This document shows, one piece after another, positions 52,969 to 64,000 of a stretch of 64,000 nucleotides of DNA. The translations under genes and the position numbers were made by a program. The first letter of the stretch is position 1; each line of letters starts with the position of its first letter. Origin of the DNA: Nymphaea colorata (lineage: Eukaryota > Streptophyta > Magnoliopsida > Nymphaeales > Nymphaeaceae); contig NW_022204507.1 in assembly GCF_008831285.2 (NCBI RefSeq), forward strand, positions 5,290,174-5,354,173, read 5' to 3'. The notes below the pieces were generated by a model. That model saw nothing but the letters and a program-made list of their open reading frames with translations, was not told the DNA's origin and ran no database searches.

Positions 52969-54321
52969 TTAGCCCTGTGTACATTCAGTTGGTGCAAAAG
53001 AAAGCAGTCTGTTGCCCAGATCATACTTGACATGCATGTTTTGCTGCGCAATATTCCCAAAGATGGGCATCTCTCCTTCTTTAATGGCTAAGCAGGTGAT
53101 TCCACTTCTAAACATTCCAAAGGTATTTGAAGGTGGCAGCTTCCAGTCTGCATTAGTGAAATGAAAGGTCATCTCCAGCAACCCTTCATATCGATCAGCA
53201 TTGTCCTCTACATGGTAACACAGCAAATCTTGCTTCGGAGGATAGAAGTGTTCACGGTTTATGACATTAGCCACTGCATTTGCCACTTGACCATACACAT
53301 CTTTGGCAAGAAAAGTCAGGCTGGTACCCGAGTCTATGATGATCGATCTAGCATCTCCCAACAATGCAGTCGTCTGTGCACCACCAAATTGTGTGTTGAG
53401 TCTGCTGTTCCCGACACTTATGTCTGTCAGGATGAGCACATAAAAGCTGCCTTCACCACCATCTGATGCCATCGGCGTCTCTTGAACCTCTTCTGTGCCT
53501 GAAAACTCTGTGTCCTCGCTGAATTTGAGCTGTCCCACGGAATTGTTTTCATTGCTATATGGAGGAAGACAGTAAGCAAATTTGTCATCAATGGAAGAGC
53601 CAATCTGTTTAACAAGAGAGAGAGGACCACGGCCAAGGCCAACAACAAGGCCAGGAACTTTACGCAGGGCAGACTCAGGATTATCTTCATGATGAACACA
53701 ACCAAAGACAATTCCTTCATGCTTGATGGTGTCGGCACCATTGTCAAACAGGAGCGTCTCGGAGGCTAGGACCCCTTCTACTTTGGAATTGTCTCCATAG
53801 GAATATCTGAACCAGCAAAGTGGGTCGCTGGTGCAATGATGGTTCCGCAATTCCATGCAAAAGCGGGTGGAGCATCTTTGGTTCTTGTAGGTGGACGACT
53901 GAAGTGGATCAATCATTGGTGTTTTGACGGGGCAGTTGTCACAATGGCAGCATGTTGCCCATTTGAGGTTGCTACCAGTGTCTATAACGGCCCAGTACAA
54001 GCTGGATGGGGTACCCAGCGAGAGCTTCACAAGAAACTCACCGGGACCAGCCATCACGGGGCTGGAGATCACGCTGGAGGTATTGGTAAACCGTGAAGCA
54101 ATGCTGCGGGAGCACAACATGGAGCACAGATTTGCCTGCTCAGCTCGAGCTAGAGTGGATGAAGGGTCATAGAGAGGTGACAGGGATGAGTCTCGATGAA
54201 TGAGGTCTATAGAGAAGCCGAGAGGTTTGGAAGCGAAGATTGTGGTAGGGTTAGGCAGTATTGCAAGTAAGAACAGCTGCAGGAGGAGGCTGAATGCTAA
54301 GGGGGAGAAGAACGCTGCCAT
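52969..54321 (-). CDS. Aspartic protease, plant A1 (nepenthesin/CDR1-like)
   Basis: Intact 450-residue single-exon gene of the pepsin-like A1 family, plant atypical (nepenthesin/CDR1-like) group. These are secreted or vacuolar endopeptidases, some acting in defence signalling. Seen: a hydrophobic signal peptide (about 1-30), prosegment with FSIDLIHRDSSLSPLYDP (36-53), first active site VIDTGSNLKW (catalytic D114), flap tyrosine in YSYGDNS (Y175), GLVVGLGRGPLSLV, second active site IIDSGTSLTF (D330) and C-terminal IFGNIAQQNMHVKYDL. The cysteine cluster CCHCDNC and later cysteines fit the disulfide-rich nepenthesin-type insert. Length is normal for the group. The first site has DTGSN where most members have DTGSD, and the second DSGTS where DSGTT is common; the catalytic residues themselves are intact. 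The start has a good context (tcaccATGG), a signal peptide right after it and a TATA-like element upstream. Substrate unknown. Confidence 0.93.
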   Translation of the reverse strand: MAAFFSPLAFSLLLQLFLLAILPNPTTIFASKPLGFSIDLIHRDSSLSPLYDPSSTLARAEQANLCSMLCSRSIASRFTNTSSVISSPVMAGPGEFLVKLSLGTPSSLYWAVIDTGSNLKWATCCHCDNCPVKTPMIDPLQSSTYKNQRCSTRFCMELRNHHCTSDPLCWFRYSYGDNSKVEGVLASETLLFDNGADTIKHEGIVFGCVHHEDNPESALRKVPGLVVGLGRGPLSLVKQIGSSIDDKFAYCLPPYSNENNSVGQLKFSEDTEFSGTEEVQETPMASDGGEGSFYVLILTDISVGNSRLNTQFGGAQTTALLGDARSIIIDSGTSLTFLAKDVYGQVANAVANVINREHFYPPKQDLLCYHVEDNADRYEGLLEMTFHFTNADWKLPPSNTFGMFRSGITCLAIKEGEMPIFGNIAQQNMHVKYDLGNRLLSFAPTECTQG

Positions 54322-56449
54322 GGTGAGGTCTAAAAGGTTGCTGTACTAAGGATAAATGTGTTGATATTTATAACGGAAGTCATAGTTATGGTGGCCGCTG
54401 ATGAAGGGAAGGATTTGGATTTGAAAATTATGCAAAAAAAGAAAAAAAAAACAGACATGTGGCTGATCTGAGTTACATATTCCTTTGTGTAACCAGTAAC
54501 CATCACAATGGAGAAAAGTGGTAGCATTTTCAATTGTTAAGCTTAGGAATAACGATCACAAACATTTGAAGACTTTCAAACACAAAAGAAAGGCCGCAGA
54601 CACTTTAACGTATTACTTAAGGTGACCGCAATAACTGTTGAATATGTTGGAAGAAGAGATTGTCCTAGTGGTGTTTGAAATTTTTTTAGGCATCAGGGGT
54701 GGAGCCAAGGGAGGCTCGCATGGCCCTGGCCCACCTCAATTTTTTTTTTAAAATATCTATATGTAAATTTTAGTAAATTTCACTTGTCCTATATAAAAAT
54801 TTTGAAAAATGATATTTTGACCTTAGTCAAAATTTAGAAACATTAATTCGGCCCTTCTCATGAAATTTTTTTTGCTTTGCCCTGTAACACATGGTAGTCC
54901 CTGCTCCAAAACCTGTCCATTGACCTCCTTAAACCGTGAACCTTGAAGTGATTGGAAAATCTTTCTCCCACACGATCTCTCTCTATACATATATATATAT
55001 ACAAATGTCTTTCCACCCCATGATATTATGGGCTTTCATCTGGTGATAGTTCATGGGGCAGAGGCTCATGCAGTGAGGGTTTGCAGGTATGCTATGTCCA
55101 TTTTGGCCATATCATATGCCTCCTTTATATTTTTATATATATAGCAAAAAAATAAATGGGGACTCTGATTATTCAATGTCACTCTACTCGTTCATAAGGA
55201 CTATTTGATTCATTATAATGAATTGACGAGAAAAAACTAAAGAAAAAAAAAGTAATGGGTATTTTTGTCATCTAGTATTAGTTTATACTTTTTTTTCTTC
55301 ATCTTTCTCTCAACCGTTAAGTGGGTGAATGTGAATATGGCCAGAATAAATATATATATTATCAGTAATTGGCTGGCGTTACATGGCTACTAACAATATT
55401 TTATGTTATCAAAGTCTTGCATTGAGTGATGTTTATCCACTCTCAAGACTGTAAAAGTTTTCATGTTTGAGTTGAATTTGGACTTGCATTTCATTCTTAA
55501 ATCAAAATTCCAAACCATCAAACGCCCCCTAAAAGAGCAGTTGACCGTTTGTTTGTTTGTGCCATTCTCTCGGGCCAGGCTATCTATAATAGCGTGTAAT
55601 CTTTTGACATCATTCTCCTGCTCTTTTTTGCTTCTATATATTATTGTTTGTGTGCTGTTCTTTATAATTTGGGGATTTCTTTTCATCTATTTTATAATAT
55701 ATTTTTTTCATTTTATCTCTGAAAATTGGTTTGAATCAACCTATTTGAGTCATACCAGCTTGTTCGCCTGAATGATGAAATAACAATCGGCAAAGTTTAA
55801 TATTTTATAAATAAATTTGTGCCAACCCCTTTGCTAAAAAATAACATAACATATGTAGGTCTCTAATTTTAGATGAGTAGGAGGACACCCCACAATCTTA
55901 GTGAAAGCCAGAAGCTCCCTCTTTCCCCTTACCCTCAAGCCCACGGCCGCATCGATGCCTGCGAGTGAGGCCAAATATCCAACAACTAGTATAGTGCTTC
56001 CACTCCAGTGGCAGTATAGAAATCTAGCACCAACATCACTCACGCTCGGTTAGACTTCTGCTAAGCATCCACATTTCCGTCTACCTACTTAGGGGTTGTT
56101 CTTATTTTGAAAATTTTATGAGTGTCCCTGCTGTCAAACGACTCTTTAACAACATTGTTGCCACATTGGGATATTGTAAGCAATTTCCCTTACCAGTCAT
56201 TGATACTAGTTTTTAAATCTTTTTATATACCTTAAAGTTGAAAATTAAACTAATACTGCCCCTTAGCCAGAAATTTTTGGATTTACCACTACCCCGTTAG
56301 GGATCTATTTTTCTTCAGCTTGTTCTCTCACTGAAAACCATTTTGGTGATTTTTGGACACTAATTAGTTTGAAGGCATGAAGCATGGACTCTCCATCCAA
56401 CATGCACCAAACTCCATAAGTTTGTGGTACTCCATATTTTGGTGATTGA
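54322..56449. other. Upstream and intergenic sequence with a possible MITE
   Basis: Beyond the protease promoter, 54691-54905 begins caggggtggagccaaggg, a terminus style frequent in plant hAT-like MITEs, and ends near a weak partner (ctgctccaaa). No target duplication is visible. The rest is AT-rich without recognised genes. Confidence 0.35.
54365..54373 (-). promoter_or_regulatory. TATA-like element of the aspartic protease gene
   Basis: The minus strand reads gttataaat about 45 bases upstream of the ATG. This would give a very short 5' leader. Confidence 0.5.
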
Positions 56450-57340
56450 TTATAATTTTGCTTAGATTATCTTGCAATCAAGTTGAGGAGTTATCATGTT
56501 CTAAGTTTAAAATATATAGTTTTCCAGTACCTAAAACAAATTCTTGTGACATCAAATAGGTTCTTTTTTGTGCTCAGAAACTGTCGTGGGAGATCCTCGT
56601 TCTATTCATGGGACATCAAATAGGTAATTAAATATATAAATGACAGTAATTAATCCTCTGTCCATGTCATAATTTACAGACACCAAGATTGGAACATTTT
56701 ATCGGGGGGGGGGGGACCTATAGTGGTTGGTGACATTAGCTAGTAATGTAACAAGTTCTTGTGTCATTTACCAGGGATTGCATGCAACTTTTTGTGTTTC
56801 TGCACCCTTCTCCAAAATCCAAGCAATGGTAAGTAATAACGTTTGAATATTCTTGTGTTGAAGAATTCCAATCACAAATTGATCAAGAACAGTATCCCTT
56901 ACGTTACCCACAGTAAGCGTTGAACATGCTGTAAGAGGGAAAGTAGTGAAGCTAAGTGTGGGTTGCTGTGCACCATTGCCTATACCAGCAGTCAAAAGTA
57001 TATTGTGATGATGCTGGACCCACTTGCTGTCACATCATAGTGCCCACGTTTGATGTGACTCACGTGCCCTCCAGCCAAAAAGTCTTTGCTCCGCCACTAA
57101 AAAATGGGTTGAGATCACAAGTTGGCGGGTTAGCATGAGCTTATTTGTGTCATGAGAAATCAATTTTTTGATGGGATATTCATATGATCCATATATTCTA
57201 GAAGGTTGACTGGCAAATAGAGGAATGTCATCATACTTTAAACATGTTTAACGATTAAAATGGGTGATCAACAATGGATTGGCGAGATCATTTCTGAATA
57301 TTCAAGGGATTCAAATAAAAGTTGGCCTATTTTTTTCTCT
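56450..57340. repeat. Diverged single copy of the 1170-bp tandem unit
   Basis: Colinear with the array unit at 60214-61100: shared blocks include gcttagattatcttgcaatc, atagtgcccac, tgatgggat(a/t)ttcatatgatcc and gggattcaaataaaagt. Indels and many substitutions make it clearly older than the array copies. Inside, 56945-57100 is bounded by tagtgaagctaag and ctccgccacta, like a small inverted-terminal-repeat element. A run of 12 G lies at 56704-56715. Confidence 0.75.
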
Positions 57341-59978
57341 TTGAACTGGCCTTTGTGTCCAATTAAGACGAACTTCTATGGCTGGATGGTTATTTTTTTG
57401 CTTGATGTTGATAAAAACCATTGCAAAAGATGCATTTTCAATGATCAATTGGTTGACCATGGTTTTCAAGGATGGAATACAACTTTTATGGCAGTTTTTA
57501 ACAACACAAAATAACCATCCGAGCATAGAAACAACTGTGACTTCAATACACACACACACACACATATATATATTTATTCCCTCTAGCATTGCTTTGTTTG
57601 ATGCTTCTAGTATGCTTTCTATCTGGGAAGACCTTTCCACAATTATTTCCGATGCTGAAACATTTTTTTAGGATTTACCATCATAGAAACTGATTTTGTT
57701 GAATTTGAATGAACCAGCAATTGTGGGACACTTGATACAGAATAGGCCCTAGGAAAATGGAGGTAAGGCTAAGGTTTCGGCCATCTTGTTGAGCAGTAGT
57801 ATGAAATACCCCTCTTGCTCACCTGATGCTAGGGAAGATCTCTATAGAGTGTTCTTATTTTTTTAATTGGTTCAGTCTTAACACAAAAAATAAGGTCAAC
57901 TGAATGCTAGTCAGGTCTGGCTCATGGCGATCATTTACCAACAATTGAGCCTTCATGGCCTTTATGATTGCAGCTGGCCCACGTTGGTCGGCTTTGACTC
58001 GTGGTTGATGTTGAAAGAACACGCCGAACTTGGCAGGACATGACGAAGCACAAAGTCACGCAGGCGCCAACCTTGACTTCCATGTAAATGAGTGAAGCCA
58101 TTAAGAGAAAGCTTTATCTGCAATATTTCACGCTTGCTGGTCGACATATCAGATCTATGGGCAGCCAGCAGCAATCCCACTTAACTGCTTTATTCAATTA
58201 TCTTCAGCATAGGAGGTTAGGAGCCCAGACAGAAGATCAAAATTCTAGATAAAGGACACTAGGTATAAATTTTTCAATTTTTAAAGAATGAGAAAATTTG
58301 TTCAAAAATATTAACATAAAAATAAAAAGTTTTTAAAATTTATGTAATTACCAATACTTAATGATAGAAAGTGTTGTGTCCATCAAAGGAGAGAAGAATA
58401 TTTTGGTAATTTATTGAAAATATTCTCGTTAGTCTTTTTACTTTTTTCTACTTTCAATTTTGTCTTTACAATTTTTTTTAATGTGAATTAAAGTTATTTT
58501 AATCATTAACCATGTTGATGTACAAAAAAAATTATGCATCAGTATAGCGACACTTAACCTATACCTGCCTCTACTCCTGCTAGCTGCTCTCAACAGGTGT
58601 TATGGGACTTATGGTCACCTTTTAAAGGTGGTACTGATTTTTATGAGTCGCCTCCATCAGATGGGTAGAACCCTTGTGGCCTCCTTCCCGCAAAAAAACT
58701 ACTTTAAAGAGGCCCACACACTAGTCCACATTTTTGAAAAATATGTTTGGTTGGCAAAAATTCATCATCCAAATGCCTTGGATGATGGCTAGAACAGAAA
58801 GAGAAAGGAGAAAAGTGAGGAAAGGATGGACAAAGAAAGAGAAAACATTTCGTTTCTAGGTCTTGCTTTTGTTTACAATTTCAACAAGCGGACCAAAAAG
58901 GCATTGGATTTTCTTTACCATAGACCTTCCCTTAAAAGGATAAGGGAGCCTGGAATAACAACATATCTATTGAATCCGGACATGGTAGTACTCATTGTGG
59001 AAATATCTAGTGCCAAAGTCACTCAATGGGTAAGTCATGAATCCTTAACCTAAATCCATTTTACCATATCAATCTACCCTTTTGTACAACCCAATAATTT
59101 CAAAAAATGAGCCATCTATGAGGCCAATTGTATTTTTGTGTCTTTTTTCTTTGGGCTTAACAGGTTGGCGCACTATTTAATCCGTGTTTCATTTCCTATA
59201 AAATTACTTATTTCCTATAAAATTACTTGGGTGCTCCCATAAGCTCATCTCTCTCTCCCACTCGCCAGTGTGGACTACTATTTAAAATAAGAATAAAACA
59301 TGTAATACCTATCTCTTTCTCTGTCCGTCTCTCTCTCTATCTCTATACATGCAAGAGAACTCAAATGGCATGGAGCTGTTTCTTTGTTTCTTTCTTCCAC
59401 CACATTTTCACTTTCGGGGTAGACAAGTCAAAAAAGAGAGGAACCACCCTGTTGAATAGGAACCACTAGTTTACATGATATGGCAGTTCTATCATCGTTG
59501 ATATTACAGTTCCAGACATGGTGGCAGAGACGCAGACGTGGAGGTGGAATAAAAAGGCTCGAATCAAAATACTTATGTGAAATTGGAAGATTGTGTTCCC
59601 ATGGCAATATGGTGGCTATGGAAGAACATGAATTATGAATACCATGACAACAAGAAAAATCAAAATATGTTACATCAGAGGCAACTGATCGTCTTTTTAT
59701 TATGATTCAACAAGTGCTAAATATGACTATTCAAGCAGAAGAATGAGTTTCCACAACTTTTGGTCCTTTTTTATGTAGGAAGTCTCTCACATATATCATT
59801 GACTTCAACACAGATCAGCATCACCACAAAAGCATATAGAATACGGATATGCTAAAGAAACCACATCTGAAAGATGCCTTGGTTTGATCGACCAACTTCC
59901 CCATCCCTATTTTAATGCTATTCACGTTACCTACACCATGGTCCTTATAAAAGAGATAGCAATGTCATTGAAAATTAT

Positions 59979-60051
<73 letters not shown>

Positions 60052-60190
60052 ATATACACACACACACAGACACACTATTCCGGATGTGCTATACTAGTGC
60101 AACTAGGGTGGAAGCGCTGTGCCAGTTGATGGACATTTGGCTCTACTCACATGGGCATGGGCATTATCGGATGCCGGATTTCAGTTTTCA
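57341..60190. other. Intergenic sequence
   Basis: No gene recognised. Contains an (AC)n(AT)n run (57549-57575) and a 20-bp tandem duplication of atttcctataaaattactt (59190-59228). Confidence 0.5.
59972..60075. repeat. (AT)n(AC)n compound microsatellite
   Basis: About 85 bases of AT repeats with phase breaks, followed by an AC run. Confidence 0.97.
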
Positions 60191-60263
60191 CTCAAACTGA
60201 AACTTGAATGATAACCTTGCTTAGATTATCTTGCAATCGAGCTATCATGTTCTAAGTGTAACA

Positions 60264-63200
60264 TATATAGTTTTCCCGTTCCTAACATATATGTTCAAGT
60301 ATAATAATGTAATTGGTCTACATGCCCATCCGGCAGCCACTGCTTGTGATATCAAGTAGGTAATTTTTTGCTGGGAAACTGCCGAGGGAGCCCTCGCTTT
60401 ATTGAAATGTCAAATAGGTAATTAAATAAATAAACTAATCCACTGTCTATGTCACTAATTTCTAGACACCAGCTGACATTGTAACATTTTGTGAGGGGAC
60501 TACGTTTGTAAGAAGGGCAGTAGCGGAGCTAAGGGTGGGTCGGTGTGCACCATATTTACCCATACCAGTTAGTCAAAAATTATATTGTGATAAAGCTGGA
60601 CTCAGTTCCAGTCACATCATAGTGCCCACATGGGCACTATCAAACTCAGGTCGGTGACTCAAGCGATGTTCAGTCAAAAAATTTGGGTACCGCCTACACC
60701 AGCCCATGTATGACTCCACCAAATGCTCTAGCCCCAATCTCAATTTTCTGTACTTCCATGAATTTCATGATCCTGACAATCAAAATAAAGGTTCGTATAA
60801 AATTTTAAAATAAAATTTGAATTCACACTGACAAATGCACATTTAAAATCAATAGCAAATTAAGTAGATTACTTGTTTGATGATTGAATGCAGTGCAGAA
60901 CCTTCAACAAGTTGATGGGTTAGGGCGAGCTTATCCATGTAGTGAGAAATCATTTTTCTCAAAGATCAAGGCAACTTTCCTGCTTGGTGGGCCATTACAG
61001 ATCCTTTGATGGGATTTTCATATGATCCGATCAGGTTGACTGAAAACTGGATTGGCCTGGTCATTCCTGAAAATTAAAGGGATTCAAATAAAAGTCAAGA
61101 AGAATGAGGAGAGAAGGGTGGTGGAGGAGGAGAAACTGAACTTTAGCCACCAGCATTGTCATGGGATGTCGCTTGTTCACTTCTTCAATCGATGCTGCTT
61201 GAGTTTTTGACACTGATGGTCAATGGCGAAGCTGCCAATTGGTGACATATTTATTACATGATTAAGAAAAAACTTAGTACAATCAATTGTCAGAAACTTC
61301 ATTATTTTATCATCTATCTAGTTCCACCTCCAACCACGGTTAGTGGCAGCTAGAGTTAGGAATGTTGGACTTAGGGGCACTAATTTAAAGAATCTCATAC
61401 CTATAGGGTCACTGGTGCATATAAAGAAGCAAGTATATAGTTTTCCCGTTCCTAACATATATGTTCAAGTATAATAATGTCATTGGTCTGCATGCCCATC
61501 CGGCAGCCACTGCTTGTGATATCAAGTAGGTAATTTTTTGCTGGGAAACTGCCGAGGGAGCCCTCGCTTTATTGAAATGTCAAATAGGTAATTAAATAAA
61601 TAAACTAATCCACTGTCTATGTCACTAATTTCTAGACACCAGCTGACATTGTAACATTTTGTGAGGGGACTATGTTTGTAAGAAGGGCAGTAGCGGAGCT
61701 AAGGGTGGGTCGGTGTGCACCATATTTACCCATACCAGTTAGTCAAAAATTATATTGTGATAAAGCTGGACTCAGTTCCAGTCACATCATAGTGCCCACA
61801 TGGGCACTATCAAACTCAGGTCGGTGACTCAAGCGATGTTCAGTCAAAAAATTTGGGTACCGCCTACACCAGCCCATGTATGACTCCACCAAATGCTCTA
61901 GCCCCAATCTCAATTTTCTGTACTTCCATGAATTTCATGATCCTGACAATCAAAATAAAGGTTCGTATAAAATTTTAAAATAAAATTTGAATTCACACTG
62001 ACAAATGCACATTTAAAATCAATAGCAAATTAAGTAGATTACTTGTTTGATGATTGAATGCAGTGCAGAACCTTCAACAAGTTGATGGGTTAGGGCGAGC
62101 TTATCCATGTAGTGAGAAATCATTTTTCTCAAAGATCAAGGCAACTTTCCTGCTTGGTGGGCCATTACAGATCCTTTGATGGGATTTTCATATGATCCGA
62201 TCAGGTTGACTGAAAACTGGATTGGCCTGGTCATTCCTGAAAATTAAAGGGATTCAAATAAAAGTCAAGAAGAATGAGGAGAGAAGGGTGGTGGAGGAGG
62301 AGAAACTGAACTTTAGCCACCAGCATTGTCATGGGATGTCGCTTGTTCACTTCTTCAATCGATGCTGCTTGAGTTTTTGACACTGATGGTCAATGGCGAA
62401 GCTGCCAATTGGTGACATATTTATTACATGATTAAGAAAAAACTTAGTACAATCAATTGTCAGAAACTTCATTATTTTATCATCTATCTAGTTCCACCTC
62501 CAACCACGGTTAGTGGCAGCTAGAGTTAGGAATGTTGGACTTAGGGGCACTAATTTAAAGAATCTCATACCTATAGGGTCACTGGTGCATATAAAGAAGC
62601 AAGTATATAGTTTTCCCGTTCCTAACGTATATGTTCAAGTATAATAATGTAATTGGTCTGCATGCCCATCCGGCAGCCACTGCTTGTGATATCAAGTAGG
62701 TAATTTTTTGCTGGGAAACTGCCGAGGGAGCCCTCGCTTTATTGAAATGTCAAATTGGTAATTAAATAAATAAACTAATCCACTGTCTATGTCACTAATT
62801 TCTAGACACCAGCTGACATTGTAACATTTTGTGAGGGGACTACGTTTGTAAGAAGGGCAGTAGCGGAGCTAAGGGTGGGTCGGTGTGCACCATATTTACC
62901 CATACCAGTTAGTCAAAAATTATATTGTGATAAAGCTGGACTCAGTTCCAGTCACATCATAGTGCCCACATGGGCACTATCAAACTCAGGTCGGTGACTC
63001 AAGCGATGTTCAGTCAAAAAATTTGGGTACCGCCTACACCAGCCCATGTATGACTCCACCAAATGCTCTAGCCCCAATCTCAATTTTCTGTACTTCCATG
63101 AATTTCATGATCCTGACAATCAAAATAAAGGTTCGTATAAAATTTTAAAATAAAATTTGAATTCACACTGACAAATGCACATTTAAAATCAATAGCAAAT

Positions 63201-64000
63201 TAAGTAGATTACTTGTTTGATGATTGAATGCAGTGCAGAACCTTCAACAAGTTGATGGGTTAGGGCGAGCTTATCCATGTAGTGAGAAATCATTTTTCTC
63301 AAAGATCAAGGCAACTTTCCTGCTTGGTGGGCCATTACAGATCCTTTGATGGGATTTTCATATGATCCGATCAGGTTGACTGAAAACTGGATTGGCCTGG
63401 TCATTCCTGAAAATTAAAGGGATTCAAATAAAAGTCAAGAAGAATGAGGAGAGAAGGGTGGTGGAGGAGGAGAAACTGAACTTTAGCCACCAGCATTGTC
63501 ATGGGATGTCGCTTGTTCACTTCTTCAATCGATGCTGCTTGAGTTTTTGACACTGATGGTCAATGGCGAAGCTGCCAATTGGTGACATATTTATTACATG
63601 ATTAAGAAAAAACTTAGTACAATCAATTGTCTGAAACTTCATTATTTTATCATCTATCTAGTTCCACCTCCAACCACGGTTAGTGGCAGCTAGAGTTAGG
63701 AATGTTGGACTTAGGGGCACTAATTTAAAGAATCTCATACCTATAGGGTCACTGGTGCATATAAAGAAGCAAGTAGTTGAAAGCTTATGTAAAAATGAAA
63801 ATAAAGAAATTTGATAGGACCATTTGGGCAACTGCCTACACCAGCCCACGTATGACCTCACCAAAGGCTCTAACCCCAATCTCAATTTTCTGTACTTCCA
63901 TGAATTTCATGGTCCTGACAATCAAAATAGGGTTCGTATAAAATTTTAAAATAAAATTTGAATTCACACTGACAAATGCACATTTAAAATAAATAGCAAA
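60264..64000. repeat. Tandem array of a 1170-bp unit, three near-identical copies plus a partial one
   Basis: Units 60264-61433, 61434-62603 and 62604-63773 have an exact 1170-base period (ttttcccgtt at 60271, 61441 and 62611) and differ at only a handful of positions (for example tacg/tatg near 60503/61673, aatagg/aattgg near 62754). After 63774 a ~60-base unrelated stretch leads into a fourth, more diverged partial copy that begins inside the unit (63835 matches 60691) and runs off the window. No protein is encoded. Each unit contains agtgccca-ca-tgggcact (60631-60648), an 8-bp stem with a 2-bp centre. Confidence 0.95.

Noticed and set aside
59884-60129. 81-codon frame with long Ile-Tyr repeats
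   Set aside because: It is the translation of the AT/AC microsatellite.

Overview
This window is repeat-rich nuclear DNA of a flowering plant. It is AT-rich and full of decayed Ty1/copia LTR retrotransposons, with a Ty3/gypsy gag remnant, hAT-type MITEs, microsatellites and minisatellites, and one intact single-exon plant aspartic protease gene. I cannot name the species. I recognised no tRNA, rRNA, CRISPR array or bacterial feature.

The sequence is three contigs joined by two runs of exactly 100 N (10763-10862 and 50578-50677), the usual size of an arbitrary scaffolding gap. The first contig (1-10762) is the reverse complement of 39148-49138 in the second. The inner part of the arms (about 3.9-10.76 kb) differs, where I compared it, only in homopolymer lengths. 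The outer 2.5 kb differs by scattered substitutions and indels. A ~343-bp minisatellite between the two zones has four units on the left and two on the right. Because homology stops exactly at a contig end, an unpurged alternative haplotype placed in inverted orientation is more likely than a true palindrome.

Layout. 1-10762: left arm (duplicated spacer, minisatellite, exon-like pieces of an unrecognised gene, 5'-truncated copia element A). 11.2-13.4 kb: degenerate Ty3/gypsy gag with an upstream plant-mobile-domain-like segment. 14.9-18.9 kb: unassigned sequence with one copy of a dispersed repeat. 18.95-20.42 kb: copia remnant E (minus strand). 20.43-24.75 kb: nearly full-length dead copia D (minus). 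24.73-25.21 kb: second copy of the dispersed repeat. 25.2-27.5 kb: copia C (plus). 27.5-35.2 kb: intergenic, with one MITE and microsatellites. 35.19-35.65 kb: degenerate minisatellite. 35.66-38.79 kb: copia B (minus), split by a 436-bp hAT-type MITE. 38.79-39.11 kb: an LTR shared by B and A. 39.15-49.14 kb: right arm. 50.97-52.19 kb: exon-like blocks of an unrecognised gene on the minus strand. 52.97-54.32 kb: the aspartic protease gene. 56.45-57.34 kb: an old copy of the unit forming a fresh 1170-bp tandem array at 60.26 kb to the window end.

Apart from the protease, none of the coding material forms an intact gene or pathway. I did not find a convincing new biological system. The items most worth checking are the gap-bounded inverted arms, the A-LTR-B retrotransposon chain, the 1170-bp tandem array, and the two sets of exon-like blocks that I could not assign to a family.
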